Of a DNA stretch of 64,000 nucleotides, positions 56,456 through 63,560 are shown one piece after another. Every line of letters starts with the position of its first letter. Position 1 is the first letter of the stretch. A program made the translations under genes and the position numbers. A model generated the notes under the pieces. The model did no database searches. It was not told the DNA's origin and worked only from the letters and a program-made list of their open reading frames with translations. Source of the DNA: Limoniibacter endophyticus (GTDB lineage: Bacteria; Pseudomonadota; Alphaproteobacteria; Rhizobiales; Rhizobiaceae). The stretch covers positions 124,001 to 188,000 of the forward strand of contig NZ_BMZO01000001.1 in NCBI RefSeq assembly GCF_014652835.1, in the 5' to 3' direction.

Positions 56456-57637
56456 TCAGTCCTTGTACGGGTCGAACTCGTTGCCACCGGCCATGATGAC
56501 GCCGCGCGGATGCAAAACGTGTTCTATTTTGATTGTGTCAGCGTGTTCGGCCAGAACATCAGGCAGGCGGCGGTAAGCCTGTGGTGCTTCGTCAAGGTCT
56601 CCGCCAAGGACAGTTACGCCCTTCGAGCGTATCCACCTCTGCCATTCGTCATGGCGGATCTTGCCGGGCTGACGGATCTTTTTGCCTGTTTCTGGATCGC
56701 GGACGAACCGGCCCCGTGCTTCGGTGCGAGACATCACGCGCCCGGCGCCATGAACTGTTGAATAAAGGCTTGCCTTGCTCTCCGGGCTGTCGACGCCACT
56801 CAGAATGACTGCATCGTCACCCATAGATCCGCCGACAAAGCCGAACTGTCCAGGAAAGGCGGGCGTTGCACCCTTGCGCACCACCCACATATCAACGCCG
56901 TTATGCGTTTCTCGCCAAGCAAAGTTATGATGGTTGTGGACACAGAATGTCACGGCACCGCCGATGATCTGGCGGACACGCTCCACCACCCATTCGCGGC
57001 CAGCGTAGGCGTACAAGCCGCCTAGCTCTATTCCTGCAAGATATCCCCGGCCCATGTCCTCATCGGCAGGCAGCAGCGCAGGAGGGACTTCCATGCCGTC
57101 TTTAGCTCCGGCCGCAGCCAGATACTTCGTCGTGATTTTGTGGCCGAGACCGCGTGAGCCGAAGTGAACGCCGATCCACGTCGACCCGTCGTCATCCTCG
57201 AATATATCGACGTAGTGGTTGCCCGAGCCGACCGTTCCGAGCTGGCTCTGCGCCATTGACTTTAGATCCACAACGTCTGCCGCTCGCCATAGGTCATCAC
57301 GATCGAAAAGCTCGTGTTCGACTCGCTCATCGTTCTTGCGGCCGACGCCAAAACTGACGACAGACTGAATGTCTTGAAGTATGATGCCGATGCGTGGCGC
57401 GATATCCGCGTACGGCGTATCCAGCCGAACGGCCATATTGCCGCAGGCAATATCGAAGCCGACGCCGCTGATGCTGATATGGTCAGTATAGCCAACCACA
57501 CCGCCGATTGGATGCGCATATCCCAAATGACCATCTGCACATAGTACGCCTGCCGCAGCGCTGCCTGTATTCATGCACGTTTCCATCTGTCTGATGGTTT
57601 TTTCGTCATGCTGACCGTAAATCTTGAAGTCGGGCAT
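56456..57637 (-). CDS. rtcB: Phage-encoded RtcB RNA ligase
   Basis: RtcB joins a 3'-phosphate or 2',3'-cyclic phosphate to a 5'-hydroxyl RNA end, using GTP and manganese. The 393-residue protein keeps the full set of motifs: Asp62 and Cys65 (GFDIACGN), Asn140-His141 (GSGNHYVD), His158 (GVHFGSRG), His236/His237 (VHNHHNF) and the guanylylated His296 (HGAGRVMSR). I start at the ATG after AAAGGACGTCAG. It lies in the leftward lysogeny-side operon between a hypothetical gene and the small-gene chain. A role in repairing tRNAs cut by host anti-phage ribonucleases is an inference. Confidence 0.92.
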   Translation of the reverse strand: MPDFKIYGQHDEKTIRQMETCMNTGSAAAGVLCADGHLGYAHPIGGVVGYTDHISISGVGFDIACGNMAVRLDTPYADIAPRIGIILQDIQSVVSFGVGRKNDERVEHELFDRDDLWRAADVVDLKSMAQSQLGTVGSGNHYVDIFEDDDGSTWIGVHFGSRGLGHKITTKYLAAAGAKDGMEVPPALLPADEDMGRGYLAGIELGGLYAYAGREWVVERVRQIIGGAVTFCVHNHHNFAWRETHNGVDMWVVRKGATPAFPGQFGFVGGSMGDDAVILSGVDSPESKASLYSTVHGAGRVMSRTEARGRFVRDPETGKKIRQPGKIRHDEWQRWIRSKGVTVLGGDLDEAPQAYRRLPDVLAEHADTIKIEHVLHPRGVIMAGGNEFDPYKD

Positions 57638-57730
57638 CTGACGTCCTTTCTGGTTGCAATGATCCTCTAGACGCACGCTCTCAATGCTCGGCGCGTCCGG
57701 CGTGAATTTCAGCGATGGGGAAGGGTGGTT

Positions 57731-58063
57731 TTAATTCAGCGAGCGAGGATCGAAGTCCCACGGTTCGGGGAGAGCTTCGGTAGAGCCAGTGGTAACGCCT
57801 GTCGTTTCGAATACTTCGAAGGTTTCGCCGGGATTCATCTTGGCCAGGCGCGCAGCTTCTGCGGCAGCGGAGGCAAGTGAAGGGTGCTCGTAAGGGAGGC
57901 TATTGCCGGCGCTGATGCGGCCAGTTTTTTTACCGCGACGGAATACGAAAAATCCGCCGCCTATCTTTTCTCCCTTGCGCGGCAGCGGCTTCTTGGTGCG
58001 CCTCGGAAAGGGTGTGTCGCTATAGGCGGCGTGGGTGTTCGGTCTTCTCTCTTCGTTTTCCAT
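57731..58063 (-). CDS. Phage hypothetical protein (110 aa)
   Basis: The protein starts MENEERRPNTHAAYSDTPFP, has a basic KKPLPRKGEKIGGGFFVFRRGKKTGR region, then AAAEAARLAKMNPGETFEVFET, a pattern seen in small phage proteins that resemble DUF2188-like folds. Function unknown. The ribosome site is TGAGGAGCTACTACC. It is first after the promoter that follows the repressor gene. Confidence 0.75.
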   Translation of the reverse strand: MENEERRPNTHAAYSDTPFPRRTKKPLPRKGEKIGGGFFVFRRGKKTGRISAGNSLPYEHPSLASAAAEAARLAKMNPGETFEVFETTGVTTGSTEALPEPWDFDPRSLN

Positions 58064-58124
58064 GGTAGTAGCTCCTCAGTGGTTGAGGCAGATCGGCTTG
58101 CGCTTCTTCGTGCCTGGTGAGGAG

Positions 58125-58153
58125 ATAAAATCACGGGAACTACATTATGTCAA
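58125..58153 (-). promoter_or_regulatory. Strong leftward promoter after the repressor gene
   Basis: On the minus strand TTGACA (58153-58148) and TTTTAT (58130-58125) with a 17-base spacer lie 60 bases before the 110-residue gene. It would drive this gene, rtcB and the chain to integrase. Confidence 0.75.
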
Positions 58154-58166
58154 CAATCAATTTAGT

Positions 58167-58928
58167 TTATGTGTATTTTCCTGAAAGGATTATTGGGTGC
58201 ACACTCACTACCTCGTCGCGGTCGAACTCGATTCGCCGGGATGGATTGTGCTGCATTAGGATGAGCTTGCTGCCAGACCATCCGACCATTTCCTTTATGA
58301 AGCCTCGCGGCGACGCGCCTTCTTCCCTGGCTTTTATCTGCACGATGACATCGTCACCGCGACGAGCTGGCTTGCTCGGATGAACGTAGACGGTTTCTCC
58401 AGATTTATACCTGGGCGACATGGACTCGCCATCGACGAAGACGCAGTAGGCGTGGGGCACATTATAAAGAGAAGGCGGGCAGGGCATATAGTCCAACACA
58501 GAGCCATTAAACAGATACTCGCCATCATCACCGCCAACTGCCTCGCCAAGCACCGGAATCATGCGGTTAGCGGGCGGTTGCGGGAGTTTGTTATCTCCAA
58601 TAATGGCGTTCGGAGCCGGCAAATCTCCGGCTTCGCCAGATTCCGGGGCTTCGATATTGCCGGTTATTCCTCGCAAAATCCTCAGATTCACCGGAAGAGT
58701 TGTATTCCTTTGTGGATCACGTCCGGCTTCAATCATCAGTTCGCGCATCTCTTCCTCTGGAATGTCCAGGATCCTCGCGATCTCTCGCCAGTAGGCGGAT
58801 GACTGGGATCGGCCATTCAATAGGTTGTTGATGGCTTGCTGTGTGATGCCGAGCTCGCGCGCCAAGTCTACCTGCTTTACGCCGGTTTTCTTCAATTGCT
58901 CTTTAAGGCGATCGGTAAGACGGCTCAT
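58167..58928 (-). CDS. CI-like phage repressor (XRE HTH + S24 peptidase)
   Basis: This protein should hold the prophage silent and lose activity on RecA-driven self-cleavage. The 253 residues comprise an N-terminal helix-turn-helix (about 16-60; KQVDLARELGITQQAINNLLNG), a linker and a C-terminal S24 domain with catalytic Ser169 (VDGESMSP) and Lys199 (VIVQIKA); the cleavage region is LGEAVGGDDG (about 128-136). I start at the ATG after AAAGGATAATTCCC. It is divergent from the early operon, and the intervening region should hold operators. Confidence 0.9.
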   Translation of the reverse strand: MSRLTDRLKEQLKKTGVKQVDLARELGITQQAINNLLNGRSQSSAYWREIARILDIPEEEMRELMIEAGRDPQRNTTLPVNLRILRGITGNIEAPESGEAGDLPAPNAIIGDNKLPQPPANRMIPVLGEAVGGDDGEYLFNGSVLDYMPCPPSLYNVPHAYCVFVDGESMSPRYKSGETVYVHPSKPARRGDDVIVQIKAREEGASPRGFIKEMVGWSGSKLILMQHNPSRRIEFDRDEVVSVHPIILSGKYT

Positions 58929-58988
58929 GGGAATTATCCTTTTTGAGAAGATGAATACCATTGACGGAAAATTTTTACAATAAACCAG

Positions 58989-59017
58989 TTGACTACACCC
59001 GTTTAGTGTGCGATTGT
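58989..59017 (+). promoter_or_regulatory. Putative early rightward promoter and operator
   Basis: TTGACT (58989-58994) and a weak GATTGT (59012-59017) with a 17-base spacer lie just upstream of the rightward genes. An ACAC-N7-GTGT palindrome (58995-59009) fills the spacer, a likely place for repressor binding. The leader that follows (59018-59193) holds a CGGCCG-rich hairpin near 59060-59085 and one 16-codon frame at 59094 too short to judge. Confidence 0.45.
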
Positions 59018-59193
59018 GTATTTGCGTTGCGAAAACAAATAACAAAATCAGACGCGAAACGGCCGCACGAAGAACGGCCGCCATCAATAAGGGAATGCCA
59101 ATGCCAGACTACATCCTCCAGCGAGTTTCCGCGCTCGCGAGATAGCGTTCCAATTACGCCACCGACCACCAACACGACCGAGGAGCTTCAATA

Positions 59194-59253
59194 ATGAAAA
59201 AGACTTCCAAAAAAATCAGAAGATCGGCCGTCGTAAACGAGGTGCCGCCCTAG
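59194..59253 (+). CDS. Short phage peptide (19 aa)
   Basis: An ATG preceded by CCGAGGAGCTTCAATA opens a frame of 19 residues (MKKTSKKIRRSAVVNEVPP), basic at the start. The ribosome site is as good as those of the confirmed genes. Whether the peptide matters is unknown; it could be a leader peptide. Confidence 0.4.
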   Translation: MKKTSKKIRRSAVVNEVPP

Positions 59254-59360
59254 GTGAATAGATTGGGACGCTGCTAGCCTGCAATGGCTAGTGGCGCGCA
59301 ACAGCATGCATATTAGCAGGCGCTGGCGGCCACAGTGCCCCACACCGCAAGGCACCAAAT

Positions 59361-59377
59361 TCCCGCCACCAGCGGGA
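59361..59377 (+). repeat. CACCA-loop hairpin 1
   Basis: Stem TCCCGC/GCGGGA (6 bp, perfect) with loop CACCA, preceded by GGCACCAAA and followed by CCCCACCA and an ATG. Confidence 0.6.
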
Positions 59378-59388
59378 TAACCCCACCA

Positions 59389-59562
59389 ATGCCGCAAGCC
59401 GAAGCCCGGCACCACCCGCTAAGCGGCATTGATGGGTTCGTACTGACCGGGACGAGGAGCTACAAGAGCGAGTCCCGGCGGTCCTTCCGGCTACCAACCG
59501 GCAAAGAACGGCATAGCGCCAGCTATGCTTACATGCAACGCCTTATCGAGGAGGCGTCGTGA
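59389..59562 (+). CDS. Phage orphan protein (57 aa)
   Basis: The frame starts MPQAEARHHPLSGIDGFVLTG, has a basic middle (SRRSFRLPTGKERHS) and ends in SYAYMQRLIEEAS. Its stop overlaps the GTG start of the next gene. It has no good ribosome site before this ATG; a GAGGAGCTACAAG motif lies inside the frame at 59453-59465 within a perfect CCGGGAC/GTCCCGG hairpin, so the true start may differ. Function unknown. Confidence 0.45.
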   Translation: MPQAEARHHPLSGIDGFVLTGTRSYKSESRRSFRLPTGKERHSASYAYMQRLIEEAS

Positions 59563-59735
59563 GACTTTCCTTAACCGATAGTGCCGTTCGGTGCAGCGAT
59601 ATTGCTGCACGAACTCCCGGCGCATCAACGCGCACCACAAAATTAATCCCGAACAATGACGGATGGTCCACCGGGCCTACGCCTTTCATCTCTGTAAGTC
59701 TGCCTCGTCTCCAATGCCTGGAGCAGGCAGCATGA
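59559..59735 (+). CDS. Phage orphan protein (58 aa, GTG start)
   Basis: A GTG preceded by GAGGAGGC opens 58 residues (RLSLTDSAVRCSDIAARTPG..., ending RLQCLEQAA). The GTG overlaps the upstream stop and the TGA overlaps the next ATG (ATGA), so it is clearly part of a coupled chain. No family recognised. Confidence 0.65.
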   Translation: MRLSLTDSAVRCSDIAARTPGASTRTTKLIPNNDGWSTGPTPFISVSLPRLQCLEQAA

Positions 59736-60001
59736 GCGAAGAGAGAGGTTTCATTGAAGGCGATGTCGTCGAGCATCGCATGAACACTGATGTGTTTGGC
59801 ATCGTGATCGGCCTTTCGGGTTCTCTTGTTTACGTCCGTCTGTCGCCAACTCTGCAAGCCGCAGTGTTTCACGCATGGGAATTGGATCTGGCTGAGGACG
59901 ACGAATACGAGCCTACCGGCGATGGCGAAAACGTCATTCCAGTTGATTTCACCACGGGCGTCCGGCTGGACAAGAACACCAAAACGAGGGGAGTAGCGTG
60001 A
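59732..60001 (+). CDS. Phage hypothetical protein (89 aa)
   Basis: The protein begins MSEERGFIEGDVVEHRMNTDV and reads like a small beta-barrel of the SH3/KOW type (FGIVIGLSGSLVYVRLS), with an acidic stretch (LAEDDEYEPTGDGE). Function unknown. Start and stop both overlap neighbours by a few bases. Confidence 0.72.
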   Translation: MSEERGFIEGDVVEHRMNTDVFGIVIGLSGSLVYVRLSPTLQAAVFHAWELDLAEDDEYEPTGDGENVIPVDFTTGVRLDKNTKTRGVA

Positions 60002-60741
60002 TGGTTGAGAAGCGCGGCGTCAAGCCGGGTGACGAGGTAACGTGCCTTGTGACGGAATACGATTTTATTAAAGGCTGCATATATATCGTCAAGCATGTCG
60101 ATAAGGATGGAAAAGTATGGACTATCGATAACGCAGGAGACATGTTCTTTTTAAATCCCGGCGAATACGAGCCTGTACCTGTTGCTGGATCAACCAGCAA
60201 GCCGGCTCCACTCAAGATCGAAGCCGGCAAGTACTATCGCACTCGCGATGGGCTCAAGGTCGGGCCGATGAAGCGTTTCTATGGGGGCGTGTGGCGAGAA
60301 GAGGGCGGCTCTGGAATGCTCTGGCGCAGCGACGGTGAGCGGTATTTCTATTTGGATCATAGCGACTATATCGACCTCGTCGCCGAATGGGTAGATGAGC
60401 AGAAGGCCGGTAACGACAGCTCTCCTGCTGACGATGCGCCGCAGGGATGCATCCGAATCGGCAATACTTGGATAAGCTTACTGCATGGCGGTATCGTCAT
60501 GGAGGCGCCAAAGCTATATGCGCTATCCACGCCAGCCATCGTCGCCTTGATAGAAGATGGCGCCGCCAAGCCAGCCGCGCGCCCGAAGGTCCATGCCGAC
60601 AAGGCTAGCGCCACTAAGGTAGCCGAGCGCCTTGCACTCAGGTTCCCAGGCCAGAAGTTCGGCGTATTCGTTCTTGCGGATAGCAAGATCGCCGACACCG
60701 TGACGGAAACGGTTACGCGCACAGTGCTCCGCGCCGCCTAA
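60001..60741 (+). CDS. Phage hypothetical protein (246 aa)
   Basis: The protein begins MVEKRGVKPGDEVTCLVTEYD and contains two beta-rich units (about 5-55 and 70-125; the second has GKYYRTRDGLKVGPMKRF). A helical C-terminal part follows (about 190-246; KASATKVAERLALRFPGQKFGVFVLAD). No catalytic motif is seen. The opening resembles the 89-residue protein upstream (both start with a GD-type KOW-like strand pair), suggesting a shared fold. The ATG overlaps the upstream stop. Confidence 0.75.
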   Translation: MVEKRGVKPGDEVTCLVTEYDFIKGCIYIVKHVDKDGKVWTIDNAGDMFFLNPGEYEPVPVAGSTSKPAPLKIEAGKYYRTRDGLKVGPMKRFYGGVWREEGGSGMLWRSDGERYFYLDHSDYIDLVAEWVDEQKAGNDSSPADDAPQGCIRIGNTWISLLHGGIVMEAPKLYALSTPAIVALIEDGAAKPAARPKVHADKASATKVAERLALRFPGQKFGVFVLADSKIADTVTETVTRTVLRAA

Positions 60742-60751
60742 CCAAAACCCT

Positions 60752-60774
60752 GCGGCTGGCCACCAACCAGTCGC
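60752..60774 (+). repeat. CACCA-loop hairpin 2
   Basis: Stem GCGGCTGG/CCAGTCGC (8 bp with one G-T pair), loop CCACCAA, followed by ACCAAACGAGGAGTTACAA and the ATPase gene start. Confidence 0.65.
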
Positions 60775-60793
60775 ACCAAACGAGGAGTTACAA

Positions 60794-61561
60794 ATGGCGG
60801 TAAGCCTATCAACGCTCAAATCAACCAAGAGAAACGACCCTCCGGTCATGCTTCTCTATGGCGTCGACGGTATCGGCAAGACCAGCCTCGCAGCTGAGTT
60901 TCCAGACCCGATCTATCTCGCAACCGAGGGCGAGCGTCCGCCGTCGGACGTAGAGCTTGCAACGCCCGGCACCATTGAAACATTCGATGATCTTCTGAAC
61001 ATTATCGGCGAACTACTTACTGAAGAGCATGACCGCAAGACGGTTATCATCGACAGCTTGGATGGGTTGGAATCACTGGTTTGGCGCGCAACGTCGGCCC
61101 GCCTTGGTCTGAACAGCATCGAGGATGCTGGTTTCGGTAAAGGCTACGTGGAAGCAGATACCGAGTGGAATGAACTGATGGCTGCGGTATCCGCGTTGGC
61201 ACAGAACGGCATCTTTGTCGTGATGCTGGCGCACCCGGAAATCGTGCGGTTCGACAGTCCGACTACCGACCCATACAGCCGCTACCAGCCCAAGCTGCAT
61301 AAGCGCGCAAATGCTTTGGTTCGCGAGAAGTCGGACGTCGTGGCCTTCATGAATTATCGCGTGTCGATCAAAGAGAAGGAGGTAGCGCGCCAAACCAAGG
61401 TTGCTCACGCCGAGGGTGGCAAGGAGCGTCAGATCCACTTGAACGAGGGCGCAGGCTTCAATGCGAAGAACCGATATTCGATGCCCGATACAATCCCGTA
61501 TCGCAAAGGGCAGGGCTTCAACGAGCTGGTTAAATACTGGCCTGTGGCGGAGGCGGCGTGA
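60794..61561 (+). CDS. Phage P-loop ATPase (Sak4/AAA_24-like recombination protein)
   Basis: The 255-residue protein has Walker A GVDGIGKTS (about 23-31) and Walker B TVIIDSLDG (about 83-90), with a RecA-like core and a basic RYQPKLHKRANAL segment near residue 165. It fits the phage family that includes Sak4-type single-strand annealing and recombination ATPases, often encoded with an SSB. A DUF669 gene three places downstream fits that pairing. The start follows a CACCA hairpin and GAGGAG leader. Confidence 0.85.
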   Translation: MAVSLSTLKSTKRNDPPVMLLYGVDGIGKTSLAAEFPDPIYLATEGERPPSDVELATPGTIETFDDLLNIIGELLTEEHDRKTVIIDSLDGLESLVWRATSARLGLNSIEDAGFGKGYVEADTEWNELMAAVSALAQNGIFVVMLAHPEIVRFDSPTTDPYSRYQPKLHKRANALVREKSDVVAFMNYRVSIKEKEVARQTKVAHAEGGKERQIHLNEGAGFNAKNRYSMPDTIPYRKGQGFNELVKYWPVAEAA

Positions 61562-61761
61562 TGGAGAAAATGTTAGAACTTCGCCTTCGCTTCTACCCTG
61601 AAAATGAGACGGAAGAAATAACCTTAGCGAAGCACAATAGCAACGACGACATTATCGTTGTTAGACAGGGAGAAGACACGATCTACCTTCCTAAAGCCTA
61701 CGCCGGAGCTGTTGCGGAGTCCATTCTGACATGGATATCGATCGGTGGGACGGCCGCCTGA
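61561..61761 (+). CDS. Phage orphan protein (66 aa)
   Basis: The protein begins MEKMLELRLRFYPENETEEI, with alternating strands (IIVVRQGEDTIYLPKAYAGA) and a helical end. Function unknown. ATG overlaps the ATPase stop (TGATG), stop overlaps the next ATG. Confidence 0.7.
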   Translation: MEKMLELRLRFYPENETEEITLAKHNSNDDIIVVRQGEDTIYLPKAYAGAVAESILTWISIGGTAA

Positions 61762-61910
61762 TGCTCCGCTCGTACATCAAATTCGCGTGGTGGCCCGTCA
61801 TGGCTGCCACGCTTGAAGGAGGCAGGCGTCTTGCCTGGCTCGAATACGTCTGGGTCGAATGGGTCGAGGCGCCCAAAAGCACCAGCAAACCCCGCTACTA
61901 CACCTACTAA
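61761..61910 (+). CDS. Small aromatic phage protein (49 aa)
   Basis: The frame encodes MLRSYIKFAWWPVMAATLEG followed by a tryptophan-rich segment (LAWLEYVWVEWVEAP) and a basic tail ending RYYTY. The start overlaps the upstream stop. Function unknown; the aromatic content suggests membrane or interface binding. Confidence 0.6.
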   Translation: MLRSYIKFAWWPVMAATLEGGRRLAWLEYVWVEWVEAPKSTSKPRYYTY

Positions 61911-61924
61911 GCCGGAGACAATCG

Positions 61925-62485
61925 ATGGCAAGACTTGGAGCTACCTTCAACGCGCAGGAACACGATACCGAACAGCGCGATTATGCCGAACTACCGAATG
62001 GCATCTACCAGCTGGAGATCGAGGCGTCGGAAGTCGCCCAGACGAAAACTGGATCAGGCACCATCCTCAAGACGACCAACGTCGTTATCGAGCCGGAAGA
62101 GTTCAAGGGCCGTAAGATTTTCAACAACTACAATCTCGAAAACATAAACCCTCAGGCGCAGGAGATCGGGCAGAAGCAATTCGCCTCACTGTGTCGCGCC
62201 ATCGGCTTGCAATCGGTCGATGATTCGGAAGAGTTGCATTTCCGAGCCTTCACCGTGAAGGTTGGCCTCGGCAAGCCTTCCAAGGATGGTCAACACCCAG
62301 CCCGCGCGGAAATCAAGCGGTACTTCTTCCCCGATGAAGGCAACGTGCCACAGCCGGAAATTGACGCGGTTCAGCCAACTCCGGCACGCGCAGCACCAGC
62401 AAACGACAATCGCCGTCCGGCTGCCAATGATAACCAGTCGGAACCAGCCAAGGCTGCGGGCGGCCGTCCGTGGGTCAAGCGCTAA
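61925..62485 (+). CDS. DUF669-family phage protein (likely single-strand DNA binding)
   Basis: The 186-residue protein has the DUF669 pattern: LGATFNAQEHDTE at the start, LPNGIYQLEIEASEV, then FKGRKIFNNYNLENINPQAQEIGQ split around residue 60-85, and a low-complexity Pro/Ala/Asn-rich C-terminus. DUF669 proteins are widespread next to phage recombinases and are thought to bind single-stranded DNA; this is family knowledge, not seen directly. The start has GGAG upstream. Confidence 0.82.
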   Translation: MARLGATFNAQEHDTEQRDYAELPNGIYQLEIEASEVAQTKTGSGTILKTTNVVIEPEEFKGRKIFNNYNLENINPQAQEIGQKQFASLCRAIGLQSVDDSEELHFRAFTVKVGLGKPSKDGQHPARAEIKRYFFPDEGNVPQPEIDAVQPTPARAAPANDNRRPAANDNQSEPAKAAGGRPWVKR

Positions 62486-62691
62486 TGACTGTGGACGAGT
62501 TCAAGGCGTGGCTTGAGGGATTTGAAACCGCAATGAACGGCAATCCTCCTACGGCGGAGCAATGGTCGCGCATTAAGGAGAAAATTCAAAAACTCTCCGG
62601 CACCACGCAAGCCACTTCGCGCATCCCGCTACCGAACGGCTGGAACGACCGCATGCGCGAGTTTGACCTTCCTCGCGTTCGCTACAGCTAA
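62485..62691 (+). CDS. Phage orphan protein (68 aa)
   Basis: The protein begins MTVDEFKAWLEGFETAMNGN and continues PTAEQWSRIKEKIQKL, a helical unit, with a basic end (PNGWNDRMREFDLPRVRY). The ATG shares a base with the DUF669 stop (TAATG). Proteins starting with a short DEFKAWLEGF-type helix are common among phages; function unknown. Confidence 0.7.
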   Translation: MTVDEFKAWLEGFETAMNGNPPTAEQWSRIKEKIQKLSGTTQATSRIPLPNGWNDRMREFDLPRVRYS

Positions 62692-62703
62692 CCCATAACT
62701 ACC

Positions 62704-62728
62704 GGGCCGCTGTCACCACCGGCGGCCC
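62704..62728 (+). repeat. CACCA-loop hairpin 3
   Basis: Stem GGGCCGC/GCGGCCC (7 bp, perfect), loop TGTCACCACCG, followed by TTTTC and a CCAAGAGGAG leader. The T-run gives it terminator character. Confidence 0.65.
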
Positions 62729-62752
62729 TTTTCTACCAAGAGGAGAGTGAGA

Positions 62753-63505
62753 ATGGGATGCGATATCCATTTCTATGTCGAAAAGAAGATCGGCGATCAG
62801 TGGGTTACTGCTGACGAATGGGAAGATGACAAATACGACGAGGGTCGAAAGACCGTCGACTATAAGAAGCAGTTTTACAGCGGCAGATCATACAATCTGT
62901 TCGCCATCCTAGCCGACATTCGCAATGGTCGAGGTTTTGCAGGAGTAAAAACCGGAGAAGGGTTCAGCCCGATCGACGCTCCGCGCGGCGTGCCTGGTGA
63001 CTGCTGCCCCGAATATCGCCAGATGATGGAGGACTATGGACGAGATGGTCACTCGCACTCGCACTTTACCCTCGCAGAGTTGCTGGCTTACGATTGGACG
63101 CAAGTGACGGAACAACAGGGTTGGGTCAACCCGATTGAGTGGGCTCAGTGGCGCGACTACGGGAAGCCGAATGGCTGGAGCGGCGGCATTGGCGGCGGTA
63201 GCGTTCTCCATCTCAGCAATCAGGAATTCGAAGCGGCTTGGCAGAAGGTGCGCCAAGAACAAGGCTATCCAGAGCAGCGCTACGCCTCTGCGCATCTGAA
63301 CCGTCATCAAGAAGATGCGGGCGACCTGAAGCGCTTCAGGGAGATTCTTGGCGGCTCGCCATACACGCTCGTGTCTTGGACCGAACCATATTTTGAGGCC
63401 ATCAACAGCGAATTCTTCAGCCGCACCATCCCGCGCTTGCTGAAGGTCGCGCAGGAGGTCGGCGGCGCGAACAACGTGCGAGCCACATTCTTCTTCGACA
63501 ACTGA
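62753..63505 (+). CDS. Phage conserved protein of the MGCDIHFYVE type (250 aa)
   Basis: The protein begins with the family signature MGCDIHFYVEKK, followed by YNLFAILADIRNGRGFAGV, and GVPGDCCPEY. The group is common in phage and bacterial genomes, without a known function. Its conserved Cys and His residues suggest metal binding or hydrolase activity, which is speculation. I start at the ATG after GAGGAGAGTGAGA; the GTG two codons earlier is less likely. Confidence 0.82.
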   Translation: MGCDIHFYVEKKIGDQWVTADEWEDDKYDEGRKTVDYKKQFYSGRSYNLFAILADIRNGRGFAGVKTGEGFSPIDAPRGVPGDCCPEYRQMMEDYGRDGHSHSHFTLAELLAYDWTQVTEQQGWVNPIEWAQWRDYGKPNGWSGGIGGGSVLHLSNQEFEAAWQKVRQEQGYPEQRYASAHLNRHQEDAGDLKRFREILGGSPYTLVSWTEPYFEAINSEFFSRTIPRLLKVAQEVGGANNVRATFFFDN

Positions 63506-63514
63506 ACCAACCCT

Positions 63515-63537
63515 GCCTGCCGCTCACCACGGCAGGC
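63515..63537 (+). repeat. CACCA-loop hairpin 4
   Basis: Stem GCCTGCCG/CGGCAGGC (8 bp, perfect), loop CTCACCA, followed by ACCAAACCACCGAGGAG and the beta-clamp start. Confidence 0.7.
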
Positions 63538-63560
63538 ACCAAACCACCGAGGAGCAACCC

